From positions 62,001-126,000 of the forward strand of contig NZ_MDEB01000003.1 in assembly GCF_002939945.1 (NCBI RefSeq): a DNA stretch of 64,000 nucleotides. Reading direction: 5' to 3'. Position 1 is the first letter of the stretch; each line of letters opens with the position of its first letter. Origin of the DNA: Xanthomonas arboricola pv. populi (GTDB lineage: Bacteria; Pseudomonadota; Gammaproteobacteria; Xanthomonadales; Xanthomonadaceae). This document shows, piece by piece, positions 11,247 through 20,496 of this stretch. The notes under the pieces are model-generated. The model made no database searches. It saw only the letters and a list, made by a program, of their open reading frames with translations, and was not told the origin of the DNA. A program made the translations under genes and the position numbers.

Positions 11247-13012
11247 GCCGCCACCCGCCGTGCCACTGCGATGGGTGGAATCGGATTGGGCAGGGCGGTG
11301 TAGTCGGATTGACGATCGGCGCGTTGCCACAGCCGCGTGCCCAGGTTGTTCTTGCCGGGTAGCGGCGCGCCGTCGAGCAGGCCCTGCAGCGCGGCTTGCG
11401 CGCCATGACGTTGCTGCCAGCGTGCGGCGATCTCGCCCACGCATTGCCACAGGCGTGCTTCGAGCGCCGCATCGCCTTCGGTCAGATGGAAGATCGCCTC
11501 GGCCAGATTGTTGACCAGCGCGCAATACGCCACGCGATTCCAGCCCTGTTCCGGGGTGTAGTACAGCGATTGTCGCGCGCGTTCGCCCACGCCCTGCAAG
11601 CGCGTGGCGGGCCAATGGTGTGCGAGCAGTTTGGTGCCTTCCAGGTCGCGGATCCACACCCGCGTCGGCCAGCCATCGGCAAACCCGATCACGGTGTTCT
11701 GCAGATGCGGTTCCAGCGCGATGCCGTGCTGGAACAACGCACTCCACACGCCCTCCAGCAGCAAGCCGGCATAGGCACGGAACCACAGCAGCGTGGCGGT
11801 GTGACGATCCATCTGTGCGCTGCCCAATGCCTGCAACCTGGATGCACACACGCTGTTGCCCTGCGCATCGCAGGTGAACAACGCGGCGGCCACCTGCGGC
11901 TGCCAACGCGCACGTTGCGCCGCAGGAATGGTCTGCCGATACAGGATGCCGAAGCTCTCCGACAAGCCACGCGCTGCCAGCGGGTCGGCGTCGTGCAGGG
12001 CGGGATCGACCTGCGCGACCTCCAGCGAGGTCGCCGCAGGCTCCAGCATCACATCGAAGCCCGGCACCTGCGCCGCCAGCGCACGCCAGCTCGGCGCCAG
12101 CAGCTCGGTGAGCGCGACCGCACTTTCCAGCTCGTACCAGGCGTTCTTGCGCACGCAGTTGGTCAAGCGCACATGCACCGAACACTTGAGGAAATAGTCC
12201 AGCTCCGGGTGATACAGCGTGCGCACCGACGAGGTCGGCCGCAGTGCGTCGCCCAGTACGCCGACAGGCGCGATCAGCCCGCGCGCCTGCAGGGTGCGCA
12301 GCAGCGGGTCGTCGAGCAGACGCTGCGCTTCCCACGGATGACAGGGATACAAGTCGTCGCTGCCGGACAGCTGCCGCAGGCTGGCACGCACATCGCGGCC
12401 TTGCATGCGCAGCAGCCGTGGGTCGATGCGGAACCAGAACAGCTGGAACGCGGCGCGTGCTTCCGGCGCGCAGGCCAGCACCTGCGCCAGATCGACGCCT
12501 TCGCGGCTCTTGGGCGTGGGATGCAAGGCATGCCCCCACAGCATCGATTGTTCGGCGTCGATCATCGCCTCGCCGGTCGCAGCGCTGCCCTGTGCCTGGC
12601 GCAGCAGTGTGGCAGTGATCGCCACGCTGTTGGCGCTTTGCGCGAGCAGTTCCGGATTGACCGCCTGCGCGCTGCCCAGCGCCTGCAGCAGGCAGCGCGC
12701 CAACGCATGCGCGTCCAGGCTCTGCCACGGTTGGCCGGCGCTCTTGAGAAACGGCGTGGAGGCGAAGCGGCAGCGGCCCAGGCGATCGGCATAGGCAATG
12801 CGTACGCACAGCGCGCCGGTGCCGCCCAGATCGATCCGCAGCCAGCGTTGTTCGGCCACACGCGGGCCGGGGCGATCGAGCCCGCGATAATCGAAGTCCA
12901 CTGCGCGCTGCGGAATCGCGAACTCGCGCAGGTAGCAGTTCAACCAGCAGGTGCAGGCCTGCGCGTCGGCCATGCTGTCGTACCAGGGGTCATGCATCGT
13001 GTGCGGCGACAT
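11243..13012 (-). CDS. xssD: NIS siderophore synthetase (IucA/IucC family, PvsD-like)
   Basis: A 589-residue ATP-dependent synthetase that condenses a carboxylate such as citrate with an amine or alcohol. Visible motifs are HPTPKSREG (ATP-binding region), SVRTLYHPELDYFLKCSVHV, ELGIALEPHLQN-like sequence (GIALEPHLQNTVIGF) and the following IRDLEGTKLL, all typical of IucA/IucC enzymes. It carries the FhuF-like C-terminal region. The start at 13012 is preceded by GAGGAG and overlaps xssC by 23 bases. Fourth of the five consecutive biosynthesis/export genes. Confidence 0.9.
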   Translation of the reverse strand: MSPHTMHDPWYDSMADAQACTCWLNCYLREFAIPQRAVDFDYRGLDRPGPRVAEQRWLRIDLGGTGALCVRIAYADRLGRCRFASTPFLKSAGQPWQSLDAHALARCLLQALGSAQAVNPELLAQSANSVAITATLLRQAQGSAATGEAMIDAEQSMLWGHALHPTPKSREGVDLAQVLACAPEARAAFQLFWFRIDPRLLRMQGRDVRASLRQLSGSDDLYPCHPWEAQRLLDDPLLRTLQARGLIAPVGVLGDALRPTSSVRTLYHPELDYFLKCSVHVRLTNCVRKNAWYELESAVALTELLAPSWRALAAQVPGFDVMLEPAATSLEVAQVDPALHDADPLAARGLSESFGILYRQTIPAAQRARWQPQVAAALFTCDAQGNSVCASRLQALGSAQMDRHTATLLWFRAYAGLLLEGVWSALFQHGIALEPHLQNTVIGFADGWPTRVWIRDLEGTKLLAHHWPATRLQGVGERARQSLYYTPEQGWNRVAYCALVNNLAEAIFHLTEGDAALEARLWQCVGEIAARWQQRHGAQAALQGLLDGAPLPGKNNLGTRLWQRADRQSDYTALPNPIPPIAVARRVAA

Positions 13013-14198
13013 CGGTGGATCTCCTCGAAGGGAAGCGCACCAGAACGGTGAGCGCAGCGGCCGCCGCAGCCAGCGCGGCAGCCAGGAAGGGGGTGGCAGG
13101 GCCGGCCGCCTGGGCCAGCGCGCCGGCAGCGGCGCCGGCGAACACGCCGGCCCATTTGCCGCACGCATCGAAGCGGCCGAACAGGCGCCCGGCGCCATGC
13201 CCGCTGGCGACCAGCGCCAGGCTGCGGTTGAGCCCACGCAGCCCGAACAACATGCCCAGGCCGAACAGCAGCCGCGCCGCTGCCAATGCGATGGGGTCGT
13301 GCAGCAGCGCCTGCCACAGGCAGGCCACGGCGAACAGCACCAGGCCGGGCACCAGCCAGGCCTCGCCATCGCCGCGCCGCCACCACGGCAGCACCACCAG
13401 ATAGACCAGGTGCGGCAGGCTGTAGAGCAAGCCTGCCAAGGCGTCGTGAGCGGCACCGCGCGCCAGCGCATACGGGATGAAGTAGGGGAAGGTCACCACC
13501 ATCGCGAAGCAGAACAGGAATTGCGCGCTCAGCAACGCAGGCCACAGTGCGCTGGCCGGTGTGGTGGTCTGTGCTGACGCCGACAGCGACGACGCAGCTG
13601 CAAGCCTGGAGGGTGCCGACTGCGCAGTGGACGCTGTCGGCCGCACCGCAGGCCGGTCGGCCGGCAGACGCCAGGTCAGCGCGAACGCCAGCAGCGGCAG
13701 CAGCGCAAGCGCGCGATACAGCGACTGCGCCGGGCCGAGCGCCACTGCCAGACCCAACAACGCAGGCGCGCTGACCATCGCCAGGCGCGCCGAGTACTGC
13801 GTCCAGTCGAGCGCGCGCGCCAGCGGGCCGGCCTGCGGCTGGCTGGCCAGATACGCATTGGCCGCCGCCAGCGAGCCGCCGCAGGTGCCTTGCACGATCA
13901 GGCCGATCACCAACCAGCTCAGCGACGGCGCAAAGCCGGCGATCGCAAAGCCCAGCGCCAACCCCAGTTGCGCACGCAGCAACGAACGCTTGCGTCCATA
14001 GCGGTCGGCCAGGCGCCCCCAGGTGCCGGCCGTCAACGCAGTGCACAGCGTCGGCAACACGTACAGCACGCCGCTCCAGCCAACCGCCGCAGACGGTGCC
14101 AGCTCTGCCAGCACCTGCGGCAGAAACAACGGCATGCCCAATGCGGTGAAGGCGGCCAGGTAATGCGCCGCCAGCACCGGGCCCAGGATGCGCCTCAT
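12990..14198 (-). CDS. xssC: MFS exporter of the siderophore operon (PvsC-like)
   Basis: A 402-residue inner-membrane protein with about 12 hydrophobic segments and the MFS loop motif GRLADRYGRKRSLL between segments 2 and 3. Placed between the two NIS synthetase genes exactly as pvsC is in the vibrioferrin operon, so export of the finished siderophore is inferred. The central loop is Ala/Ser/Thr-rich. The start ATG overlaps the xssB stop (ATGA); upstream in-frame TTG/ATG codons inside xssB are less likely because the first membrane segment begins at MRRILGPVLAAHYLAAF. Confidence 0.87.
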   Translation of the reverse strand: MRRILGPVLAAHYLAAFTALGMPLFLPQVLAELAPSAAVGWSGVLYVLPTLCTALTAGTWGRLADRYGRKRSLLRAQLGLALGFAIAGFAPSLSWLVIGLIVQGTCGGSLAAANAYLASQPQAGPLARALDWTQYSARLAMVSAPALLGLAVALGPAQSLYRALALLPLLAFALTWRLPADRPAVRPTASTAQSAPSRLAAASSLSASAQTTTPASALWPALLSAQFLFCFAMVVTFPYFIPYALARGAAHDALAGLLYSLPHLVYLVVLPWWRRGDGEAWLVPGLVLFAVACLWQALLHDPIALAAARLLFGLGMLFGLRGLNRSLALVASGHGAGRLFGRFDACGKWAGVFAGAAAGALAQAAGPATPFLAAALAAAAAALTVLVRFPSRRSTDVAAHDA

Positions 14199-15997
14199 CG
14201 CTGACCGCCCCCCTGCCGGTGCGGCATCTGCTGCGCACAAGCGAAGGCGTCGCCGAAGGGATTGGGCGCGCTATCGCCGTAGAACTTGTTGATGTCGCTC
14301 GCGCCGGTGAGCTGTTTGCTGAGCAGGCTGCCGGCGCTGAGCAGGTACTTCACCGGCAGCCGCGGTGCGGCCAGCAGGCGGCGTGCGGGGCCGGTGTCGA
14401 TGCCGTCGACGTCCAGCTGCGCCAGCGTCAAGGCGAACTGCGTCTGCAACTGCGTGTACAGCGGCGTGCGCAGCGCGGGCCGCCATTCGGCCAGGCCTTC
14501 CAGCACCGCCTGCAGATCCAGTTGCAGCACGATGGTGCAGAACATCTGCGCCAGGGCGTGCGGCGCGTCTACCGCGATGCGCGCATCGTGCAGCGGGCCC
14601 AACGCGTCCAGATCCGGCAGCTGTGCGCGCAACTGCGGCAGGACGATGCGCGCGGCGTCGTTGTCCTTCATCAGCAGCCGCGTCGCCTGGCCATCGGCGT
14701 AGACCAGCACGCTGTTCTGCTGATTGGCTTCCAGTGCGATGCCGTAGCGCAGCCACAGGCGCAGATGCACCGCCAGCATCAGCTCGGTGTACTGGCGCCA
14801 CCAGCCGAGCACATCGCCGTGCGCAAAGCGCTCGGCCAGATGGACCGCCATCGGGCGGCCGTCCGGCAACAGCGCGCATAGCGCGGCCACCGGCACCAGC
14901 GTGGCGTCGTCCAGCGGTGGGTAACGCCGCAGCAGATAAGCCAGGTGACGCGTCTGACCCACGTGCCCGCCGTGCGATTCGTCCGCGAACACGCAGCGGC
15001 CGCGCAAGGCCGGATCCAGCGCATCGATGCGACGCAGTGCGCGCTCAAGCCAGTGACCGTCGTATAGCGTGGAGGGCTTGATCAGGCGCAGATTGAGCGC
15101 GCCCAGCGTGCGCATCGGGATCGGCAACTTGAGATGCAGCTGCGGATGCTGCAGCGGCACCAGCGTGCGGACCGACAGGGTGGGCCGCACTTCCAGCCAG
15201 GCCTGCGGCGCTCGCAGGCTGCCTGCCGGCAGCGCAAACCCGTCCTGCTCCAGGCGCGCCCACACCAGCGGATGCACTGGCCAGGCGACATGCGTGTCGG
15301 CCAGCGCGGGCGACAGGCCCAGCGTGGCGAAGTCCGGCCACAGTCCGGCCGGCGCCATGCTGGTGCAGCTGGCCTGCGCACGCGGAATCGCCAGCCAGCG
15401 CAGCGCGAAGGTGGGCGCAAACTCCGGTGCGTAACCACGCAGTTCCGAGGCATCCAGCCCGGCCTTGGCGCGTGCGGTCGGATAGAACGGATGATCGCGA
15501 TAGCTGGCCAGTTGATCGCAGCGATACGCACGCTCGGCCGCATCTGCATGCTGCAATGCGTTGAGCAGCGCAGGCGCCTGCGCATCAAAGGCCTGGCGCG
15601 CCAGGCCCAGGTGGGCGGCAGCGCACTCGGCTTCTTCGGCGTAGGCGCGATGCAGCTGTTGCGTCTCCACATCCAGTTGCGCGCTCATGCGCTGCAGCCA
15701 CGCCTGCGCACCGCGTTCGACATGCGTGCCAGCGGCGGTCTGCACGATCCAGCTGTCGCCGCAGGCACTGATGTCCTGCAGATAGCCCTGCCGATGGATC
15801 GGCAACCACAGCGTGCCATCGGGCAGATGTGCGATGCGCCACCAGCCCTCCACCGGGCTGGGGTCGGTCCATGCCGCCAGTACGCTTGTGTCGGGTATGG
15901 CGGCGCTGCCGCGCGTGGCGATCCCGCGCAGGTCTTCGCGCAGGCAGGCATCGATGATGCGTGTGGCGATATAGCGCTGGTCGGCGGCACTGCTCAT
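14195..15997 (-). CDS. xssB: NIS siderophore synthetase (IucA/IucC family, PvsB-like)
   Basis: A 600-residue IucA/IucC-type synthetase. It shows HPFYPTARAKAG, the substrate motif SVRTLVPLQHPQLHLKLPIP and the active-site region YGIALEANQQNSVLVY, then LLMKDNDAARIVLP. The second residue block reads EANQQN where most family members have EAHxQN, a histidine-to-asparagine difference worth checking. The ATG at 15997 overlaps the xssA stop (ATGA). It is paralogous to xssD; the two presumably join the citrate centre to the two different arms of the siderophore. Confidence 0.9.
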   Translation of the reverse strand: MSSAADQRYIATRIIDACLREDLRGIATRGSAAIPDTSVLAAWTDPSPVEGWWRIAHLPDGTLWLPIHRQGYLQDISACGDSWIVQTAAGTHVERGAQAWLQRMSAQLDVETQQLHRAYAEEAECAAAHLGLARQAFDAQAPALLNALQHADAAERAYRCDQLASYRDHPFYPTARAKAGLDASELRGYAPEFAPTFALRWLAIPRAQASCTSMAPAGLWPDFATLGLSPALADTHVAWPVHPLVWARLEQDGFALPAGSLRAPQAWLEVRPTLSVRTLVPLQHPQLHLKLPIPMRTLGALNLRLIKPSTLYDGHWLERALRRIDALDPALRGRCVFADESHGGHVGQTRHLAYLLRRYPPLDDATLVPVAALCALLPDGRPMAVHLAERFAHGDVLGWWRQYTELMLAVHLRLWLRYGIALEANQQNSVLVYADGQATRLLMKDNDAARIVLPQLRAQLPDLDALGPLHDARIAVDAPHALAQMFCTIVLQLDLQAVLEGLAEWRPALRTPLYTQLQTQFALTLAQLDVDGIDTGPARRLLAAPRLPVKYLLSAGSLLSKQLTGASDINKFYGDSAPNPFGDAFACAQQMPHRQGGGQR

Positions 15998-17220
15998 GCG
16001 CGCAGCTCCGCGCCATCGATCCGCCACTGCAGCCCCGCTTCGGCATGCACCACCGCCCGTTGCAGCGCCTGTGCATCGCTGGCCACTGCGCTCAGCACGC
16101 CCAGGTAATCCTTGTTGGAATGGCTCAAGCGGATGCGCTCGCCTGGTGCGCGCATGCGCCGGTACTGCACATCGCTGTGCGCATCGTGGTGGCGGCGATC
16201 TTCGCTGGCGGTCACCAGCTCGCCGTCCTGCTCGGCGACGTAGTAACGCAGCAGGGCATGGGCGCGATCGCAGCGCAGCTGCGGCAGCGGCAGGCCCAGA
16301 TGCGGCGCCAGCGCGGCAGTGAACCATTGCCTGCCGAACATGTCGTCGAGCAGGAACTCGCGGCGGTCGCCGATGCTGCGGTAGTTGATCTCCACCAGCA
16401 CCGGGCCGTCGCTGGTGAGGACGAACTCGCTATGGCACAGCCCGAAGCCCACACCGAAGCTGCGCAGCTGTTGCAGTGCCTGCGCAATCACCGGCGTGTC
16501 CACGCGGGCATCCCACTGCGCCTCGCATTCCACGAAGTGCGGCGGCGGCGACAAGCGCACCTTGAAGCCGCCCAGTGCCTGCAGCGTGTGGCCGTCGCCC
16601 AGCGTTTCCAGCGTAAACAGCGCGCCTTCCAGCATGCCTTCCAGCAACACGGTGCGCTGCGGATGGCGCTGCCACACATCGTCCAGGTATGCCTGCAATT
16701 GCGCGATATCGGCGCAATGGCGCACGTCCAGACTGGCCACGCCCTCGCGCGGTTTGGCCACCACCGGCCATGGAATGTCGGCCGGCAACGCGGCGCCCGG
16801 CGCCAGCGCGCAGAACCACGGCGATGGCAGCCCACGCGCACGCAGGCGCTGACGCATCGCCGCCTTGTTCTTGGCCGCGTAGCAGACCTGCCAATCCTTG
16901 CCGGGCAGGCCAAGACCCGCTGCGACCAGCGCCGTGCTGGTCTGCAGATGATCGCTGTTGCTGAACACCGCGCGCGGCGACACATCGGCGTCGTGCAGCA
17001 CATCCAGCACGCCGAGCGGATTGAACACATCGCATTCGATGACCCGTTGCGGGGCGTGCTCGGGGTGCTCGCGGAAATGGCTCAGGTGATCGAGTCGGTG
17101 GTCGGTCAGCAGCCACACCGGCAGGCCGAGCGCGTGCGCGGCCGGCAGAAAGCCTTCGGTGATGGCTGGATGGCAGACATGGGTGAGGATCACCAACGGT
17201 GCAGCGGATGTCGCAGTCAT
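15994..17220 (-). CDS. xssA: ATP-grasp ligase of siderophore synthesis (PvsA-like)
   Basis: A 408-residue ATP-grasp enzyme. The nucleotide-binding lysines lie in WPVVAKPREGVASLDV, and the Mg-binding E-x-N motif is GPVLVEINYRSIGDRREF. It corresponds by position and type to PvsA, the amino-acid ligase of vibrioferrin synthesis. First of five overlapping genes xssABCDE; it lies 233 bases downstream of the receptor gene. GAGAG precedes the ATG at modest distance. Confidence 0.88.
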   Translation of the reverse strand: MTATSAAPLVILTHVCHPAITEGFLPAAHALGLPVWLLTDHRLDHLSHFREHPEHAPQRVIECDVFNPLGVLDVLHDADVSPRAVFSNSDHLQTSTALVAAGLGLPGKDWQVCYAAKNKAAMRQRLRARGLPSPWFCALAPGAALPADIPWPVVAKPREGVASLDVRHCADIAQLQAYLDDVWQRHPQRTVLLEGMLEGALFTLETLGDGHTLQALGGFKVRLSPPPHFVECEAQWDARVDTPVIAQALQQLRSFGVGFGLCHSEFVLTSDGPVLVEINYRSIGDRREFLLDDMFGRQWFTAALAPHLGLPLPQLRCDRAHALLRYYVAEQDGELVTASEDRRHHDAHSDVQYRRMRAPGERIRLSHSNKDYLGVLSAVASDAQALQRAVVHAEAGLQWRIDGAELRA

Positions 17221-17453
17221 GGCAGCTCTCGTTCAACAGGACGGTGGAAAAACCGGTACCGAAACGGGCTGCCTGGCGCCGCGGGGGCGTTGGGTGGCCT
17301 GCGATACGGTGATCGCATGCCGCATGCTGCGGCAGGGCGACGCGCGTCGTGCACGCCGTGTGGTCTGCGGCGCTCGCCAGCGCGAGCGCCGTTGCCGTCA
17401 GGCGACCGACGCCCCTGTACGTCGATCGCGACGGTATGTGCCGGGTTGAATGC
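17221..17453 (-). other. Receptor-to-xssA spacer with hairpin
   Basis: A non-coding gap in an otherwise nearly gapless operon. It contains a stem GGCGCTCG (17369-17376) paired with CGAGCGCC (17383-17390), which in the leftward transcript sits between the receptor stop and xssA. There is no U-run, so a processing or attenuation signal is as likely as a terminator. Confidence 0.4.
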
Positions 17454-19586
17454 TTAAAACGTGTACTCCAGCCCGGCGGTGACGGTGCGCGACGGCGCGG
17501 CCTGGCGGCCCCACGGGCTGGTATCCACGCCGCGGAACCAGTACTGCCGATCGAACAGGTTATTGATCGCCAGCGATGCGCTGAATTTTTGTCCATCGCG
17601 TTCGAACAGGGTATGGCTTACCTGCGTGTTCCAGACCCAGTACGAAGGCAGCTCGCCGACCGAGGCGATGGCGTTATCCTGCATGGTGTTCGCGGCATCG
17701 CTGTAGGCCTTGCTGAAGTAGTAGCTCGACAGTGCGACAGTGGTGTGACCGAGCGTGTAGTTGCCGCCCAGGGTGATCTGGTTGCGCGAGGTGTAGGGCA
17801 CGCGCAGCCCGCGGAATGCGCCCGATTCCTGGCTGGCATCCAGATACGCATAACCGGCATTGAGCGTGAGCGCGCGCAGGTTTTCCGGGCTCCATTGCAG
17901 TTCCAGCTCACCGCCTTGGTGGCGGGTCTTGCCAAGGTTGCGGAACACGCGCGTGGTGTTATCCAGCTGGATCTGCTGATCGAAATCGATCAGATACGCA
18001 CCGAGCTGGATGCGGGTGCGGTCGTTGGGCTGATACCGCGTGCCGGCTTCGTAATTCCACGCAAGTTCGGCATCCAGATTGTTGCCGAAGATGATCTGGG
18101 TGACCTGCGGCGCGCGCAGCGAGCGCTGTCCGTCCGCGTAGAAGAACCATTGTGCGTTGGCCTGGAAACCGACCGTCAAACCCGGCAATACATCGCGGGT
18201 CTGGTTGCGCGTGCGCAGGCCGGTGGCGCGGTTGAAATAGCGCGAATCCAGCCGCTCGTAGCGCAGGCCCGGGGTGATGGTCAGGCGTTCGTCGGGCAGG
18301 GTGATCGCGTTGCTGACGTAGGCCGCCAGGGCGCGATCCTCGAACTGCCAGTCGCGCACGCTGGTGAACAGGCCATCGCGCAGGCGCAGATTGCCGACCA
18401 GGAAATCGATGTCCTCGCGCACCGTACGCACGCCGGCGGTCCACTGCTGACGCACGCCACCGGCATCGCCCATGGTCCAGCTCAGGCGCGGCTCGCTGCC
18501 GGCCACGCGGAAGTCGCGCGGGGCGGTCTGGCGCAGTTGCGGCGGCAGGTCCGAACGCCAGGTTTCGGCGGCCGCCTGACGCATGCCGACGATGAAGTTG
18601 CGGCTGCTGCGCGCGCTGAAGTTGGTCCAGGACAACCGGACATCCTGCAGCGGCCCCCAGTCTCCGAACAGCTGCTCATACCCCAACGATGCACGCGTGG
18701 TGCGGCCATTGAAGCTGTCCAATGGGCGCGTGGACTGGCGCGGGTCGCGCCGGTAGTCGTCCGGGCTGAGTGCGCCGGCCAGATCCATGTCGACCAGATA
18801 GCGTTGCACGCTGGCCTTGAGCAACTTGGTGTCGTCCAGCCACCACTCCGCACGCACGCGCAGGTTGCTGATGTCGGTATCGCTGTGCGCGCGCCAATAC
18901 TCGCCGTAGCTGCGATTGGCATCGACCTGCAGGCCGACGTTGTCGGTGAGGTAGCCGCCGCTGCTGAGCGCGCTGTCCTGCAGGAACTGGCCCTGGCCGC
19001 CGGCGGTGACCTTGTGCGCCAGCGTGGTGCTCCACTGGCTGGGGATCTCCTTGCTGACCAGGTTGATCACCCCGCCGACGTTATTCGGCCCGTACTGCAC
19101 GGCCGCGCCACCGCGCACGATATCGATGCGGTCGATCTGATTCAGCCCCACCGGAAACAACGACAGACTGGTCTGCCCGTACGGCGCCAGTGCCAGCGGA
19201 ATGCCGTCTTCCAGCACCTGCACGCGGCCGCTGCGGCTTTCGTACAGGCCGCGCAGCATCAGCTGCGGCAACGCGCCGGTGCCGGTTTCGTCGAAGATCT
19301 TGATGCCCGGTACGCGCTGCAAGGCATCGTCCAGCGAGCGGTTGCCGCCATTGCGCAGTTGTTCGCGGTCGATCACCTGACGGCTGCCGGCATAGCGCTG
19401 CACGTCGTCTGGCTTGGAACGCCCGAGCAGGCTGCCTTGCACCTGGATCGCGTCCAGCGCGCGGATCGGCGTTTGCGCATCGGTGGCCGCCACATCCGGC
19501 GACTCGATGGCGTACGCCAACGGCGGCAGGGTCAGGGTAGCCGCAGCGATGGCGATGGTCAGGGCGTGGAAACGGAACGTCGACAT
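17454..19586 (-). CDS. xsuA: TonB-dependent ferric-siderophore receptor (PvuA/FecA-like)
   Basis: A 710-residue outer-membrane receptor. Signal peptide with cleavage near PLAYAIE, a TonB-box-like ALDAIQVQGS, then the plug with PQLMLRGLYESRSGRVQVLEDGIPL and IDRIDIVRGGAAVQYGPNNVGGVINLV, as in FecA/PvuA-type receptors, and a barrel ending in a terminal phenylalanine (GLEYTF). Its ATG follows directly on the TAG of the upstream aldolase-like gene, so both are in one transcript under the Fur box at 20.39 kb. The cognate ligand is inferred to be the siderophore made by xssABCDE. Confidence 0.92.
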   Translation of the reverse strand: MSTFRFHALTIAIAAATLTLPPLAYAIESPDVAATDAQTPIRALDAIQVQGSLLGRSKPDDVQRYAGSRQVIDREQLRNGGNRSLDDALQRVPGIKIFDETGTGALPQLMLRGLYESRSGRVQVLEDGIPLALAPYGQTSLSLFPVGLNQIDRIDIVRGGAAVQYGPNNVGGVINLVSKEIPSQWSTTLAHKVTAGGQGQFLQDSALSSGGYLTDNVGLQVDANRSYGEYWRAHSDTDISNLRVRAEWWLDDTKLLKASVQRYLVDMDLAGALSPDDYRRDPRQSTRPLDSFNGRTTRASLGYEQLFGDWGPLQDVRLSWTNFSARSSRNFIVGMRQAAAETWRSDLPPQLRQTAPRDFRVAGSEPRLSWTMGDAGGVRQQWTAGVRTVREDIDFLVGNLRLRDGLFTSVRDWQFEDRALAAYVSNAITLPDERLTITPGLRYERLDSRYFNRATGLRTRNQTRDVLPGLTVGFQANAQWFFYADGQRSLRAPQVTQIIFGNNLDAELAWNYEAGTRYQPNDRTRIQLGAYLIDFDQQIQLDNTTRVFRNLGKTRHQGGELELQWSPENLRALTLNAGYAYLDASQESGAFRGLRVPYTSRNQITLGGNYTLGHTTVALSSYYFSKAYSDAANTMQDNAIASVGELPSYWVWNTQVSHTLFERDGQKFSASLAINNLFDRQYWFRGVDTSPWGRQAAPSRTVTAGLEYTF

Positions 19587-20348
19587 CTACGGCGTGCTCC
19601 TGCAGGCGGGCGGTGGAGTGGGTGCGGCGAAGGTGGCCAGGTGAGCGCGCAGTGCGCGTTGAATCAGCGCGCGGTCTTCGCCGGCAAGCAGCCAGCGCAG
19701 ATCGGGCTGTTGCAGCCAGTGCGTGCGCTGCGCCTCGGTGCGCGGATTGGGGCAGAACGGCACCTCGGCCGCAACGCATTGCGCATGCAGTTGCAGCAGC
19801 AGCTCCCACACCTGTGGATGGGTCGGTTGCGGGCCCAGGCCCAGATCCAGCGCAAGATCCAGTGCGCCTTCCATCACCAGCGCCACGCCGGGTACTGCCA
19901 GCATCTCCGGTAGCGCCGCAATGCCGGCGGCACTTTCGATCATCGGCACCATGCGGATATCGCGATTGGCGTGCGCGATGTAGGTGGGCAGGTCGACAGT
20001 GCCGAAGCCGGTGACGCGCCCGCCGGTGATGCCGCGCCGGCCCAGGGGCGGGAACCGTGCCGCGGCGATGGCAGCGGTCAGTTGCGCGGCCGACTCGGCG
20101 CGCGGAATCACGATCCCGCGCGCGCCGGCATCCAGCACCCGGCCGATCAGTTTTTCGTCCACCTCCGGCACGCGGACCCAGGCCTCGCAACCGGACAGCT
20201 CACAGGCGCGGATGGCGTGTTCCAGTGCGTCCGGCGCGCGCAGCACATGTTCCAGATCGAGCACCACAAAGCCATAGCCGATGCGTCCCAGCAGTTCGCA
20301 CAACTGCACGCTCGGCACTGCATTGAGAACACCAACCGCAAACGCCAT
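19587..20348 (-). CDS. HpcH/HpaI-family aldolase, probable SbnG-like citrate synthase
   Basis: A 253-residue class II aldolase of the HpcH/HpaI fold. Visible are FVVLDLEHV near the N-terminus, ARGIVIPRAESAAQL, GRVTGFG and MVPMIESAAGIAALPEMLAVPGV, where ESAAG holds the metal-binding glutamate region. ATG 20348 gives the usual family start; an in-frame TTG at 20363 is possible. The first gene after the Fur box and directly coupled to the siderophore receptor. In Staphylococcus, SbnG of this fold is a citrate synthase dedicated to staphyloferrin B; since vibrioferrin-type siderophores contain citrate, the same role is inferred. A catabolic aldolase role is the alternative. Confidence 0.8.
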   Translation of the reverse strand: MAFAVGVLNAVPSVQLCELLGRIGYGFVVLDLEHVLRAPDALEHAIRACELSGCEAWVRVPEVDEKLIGRVLDAGARGIVIPRAESAAQLTAAIAAARFPPLGRRGITGGRVTGFGTVDLPTYIAHANRDIRMVPMIESAAGIAALPEMLAVPGVALVMEGALDLALDLGLGPQPTHPQVWELLLQLHAQCVAAEVPFCPNPRTEAQRTHWLQQPDLRWLLAGEDRALIQRALRAHLATFAAPTPPPACRSTP

Positions 20349-20390
20349 GGATGAGGCCGGCAAGGGAACGGGCGCTCATCCTGCTCTTGA

Positions 20391-20405
20391 TGGGAATGAT
20401 TATCA
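20391..20405 (-). promoter_or_regulatory. Fur box of the siderophore operon
   Basis: TGGGAAT-G-ATTATCA matches the 7-1-7 Fur consensus TGATAATnATTATCA at 12 of 14 positions, and it lies in a wider imperfect palindrome (CTTGAT...ATCAAG, 20385-20407). It sits 43 bases upstream of the ATG of the leftward operon, the position expected for iron repression by Fur. Confidence 0.72.
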
Positions 20406-20496
20406 AGTGGATTTGGAGGGCAGTTTTCGGTTCCCTGGTCGCAGTTCGATCAAAACGCGACCACGCGCCGTTCCGCACTGAACCACCTGCGCGTAA

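Noticed and set aside
17349-19913. 854-codon open frame antisense to the siderophore receptor
   Set aside because: Shadow of the receptor gene; no recognisable domains.
20348-20363. TTG start for the aldolase-like gene
   Set aside because: ATG 20348 matches the family start; the TTG adds only MPASS and lies closer to the Fur box.
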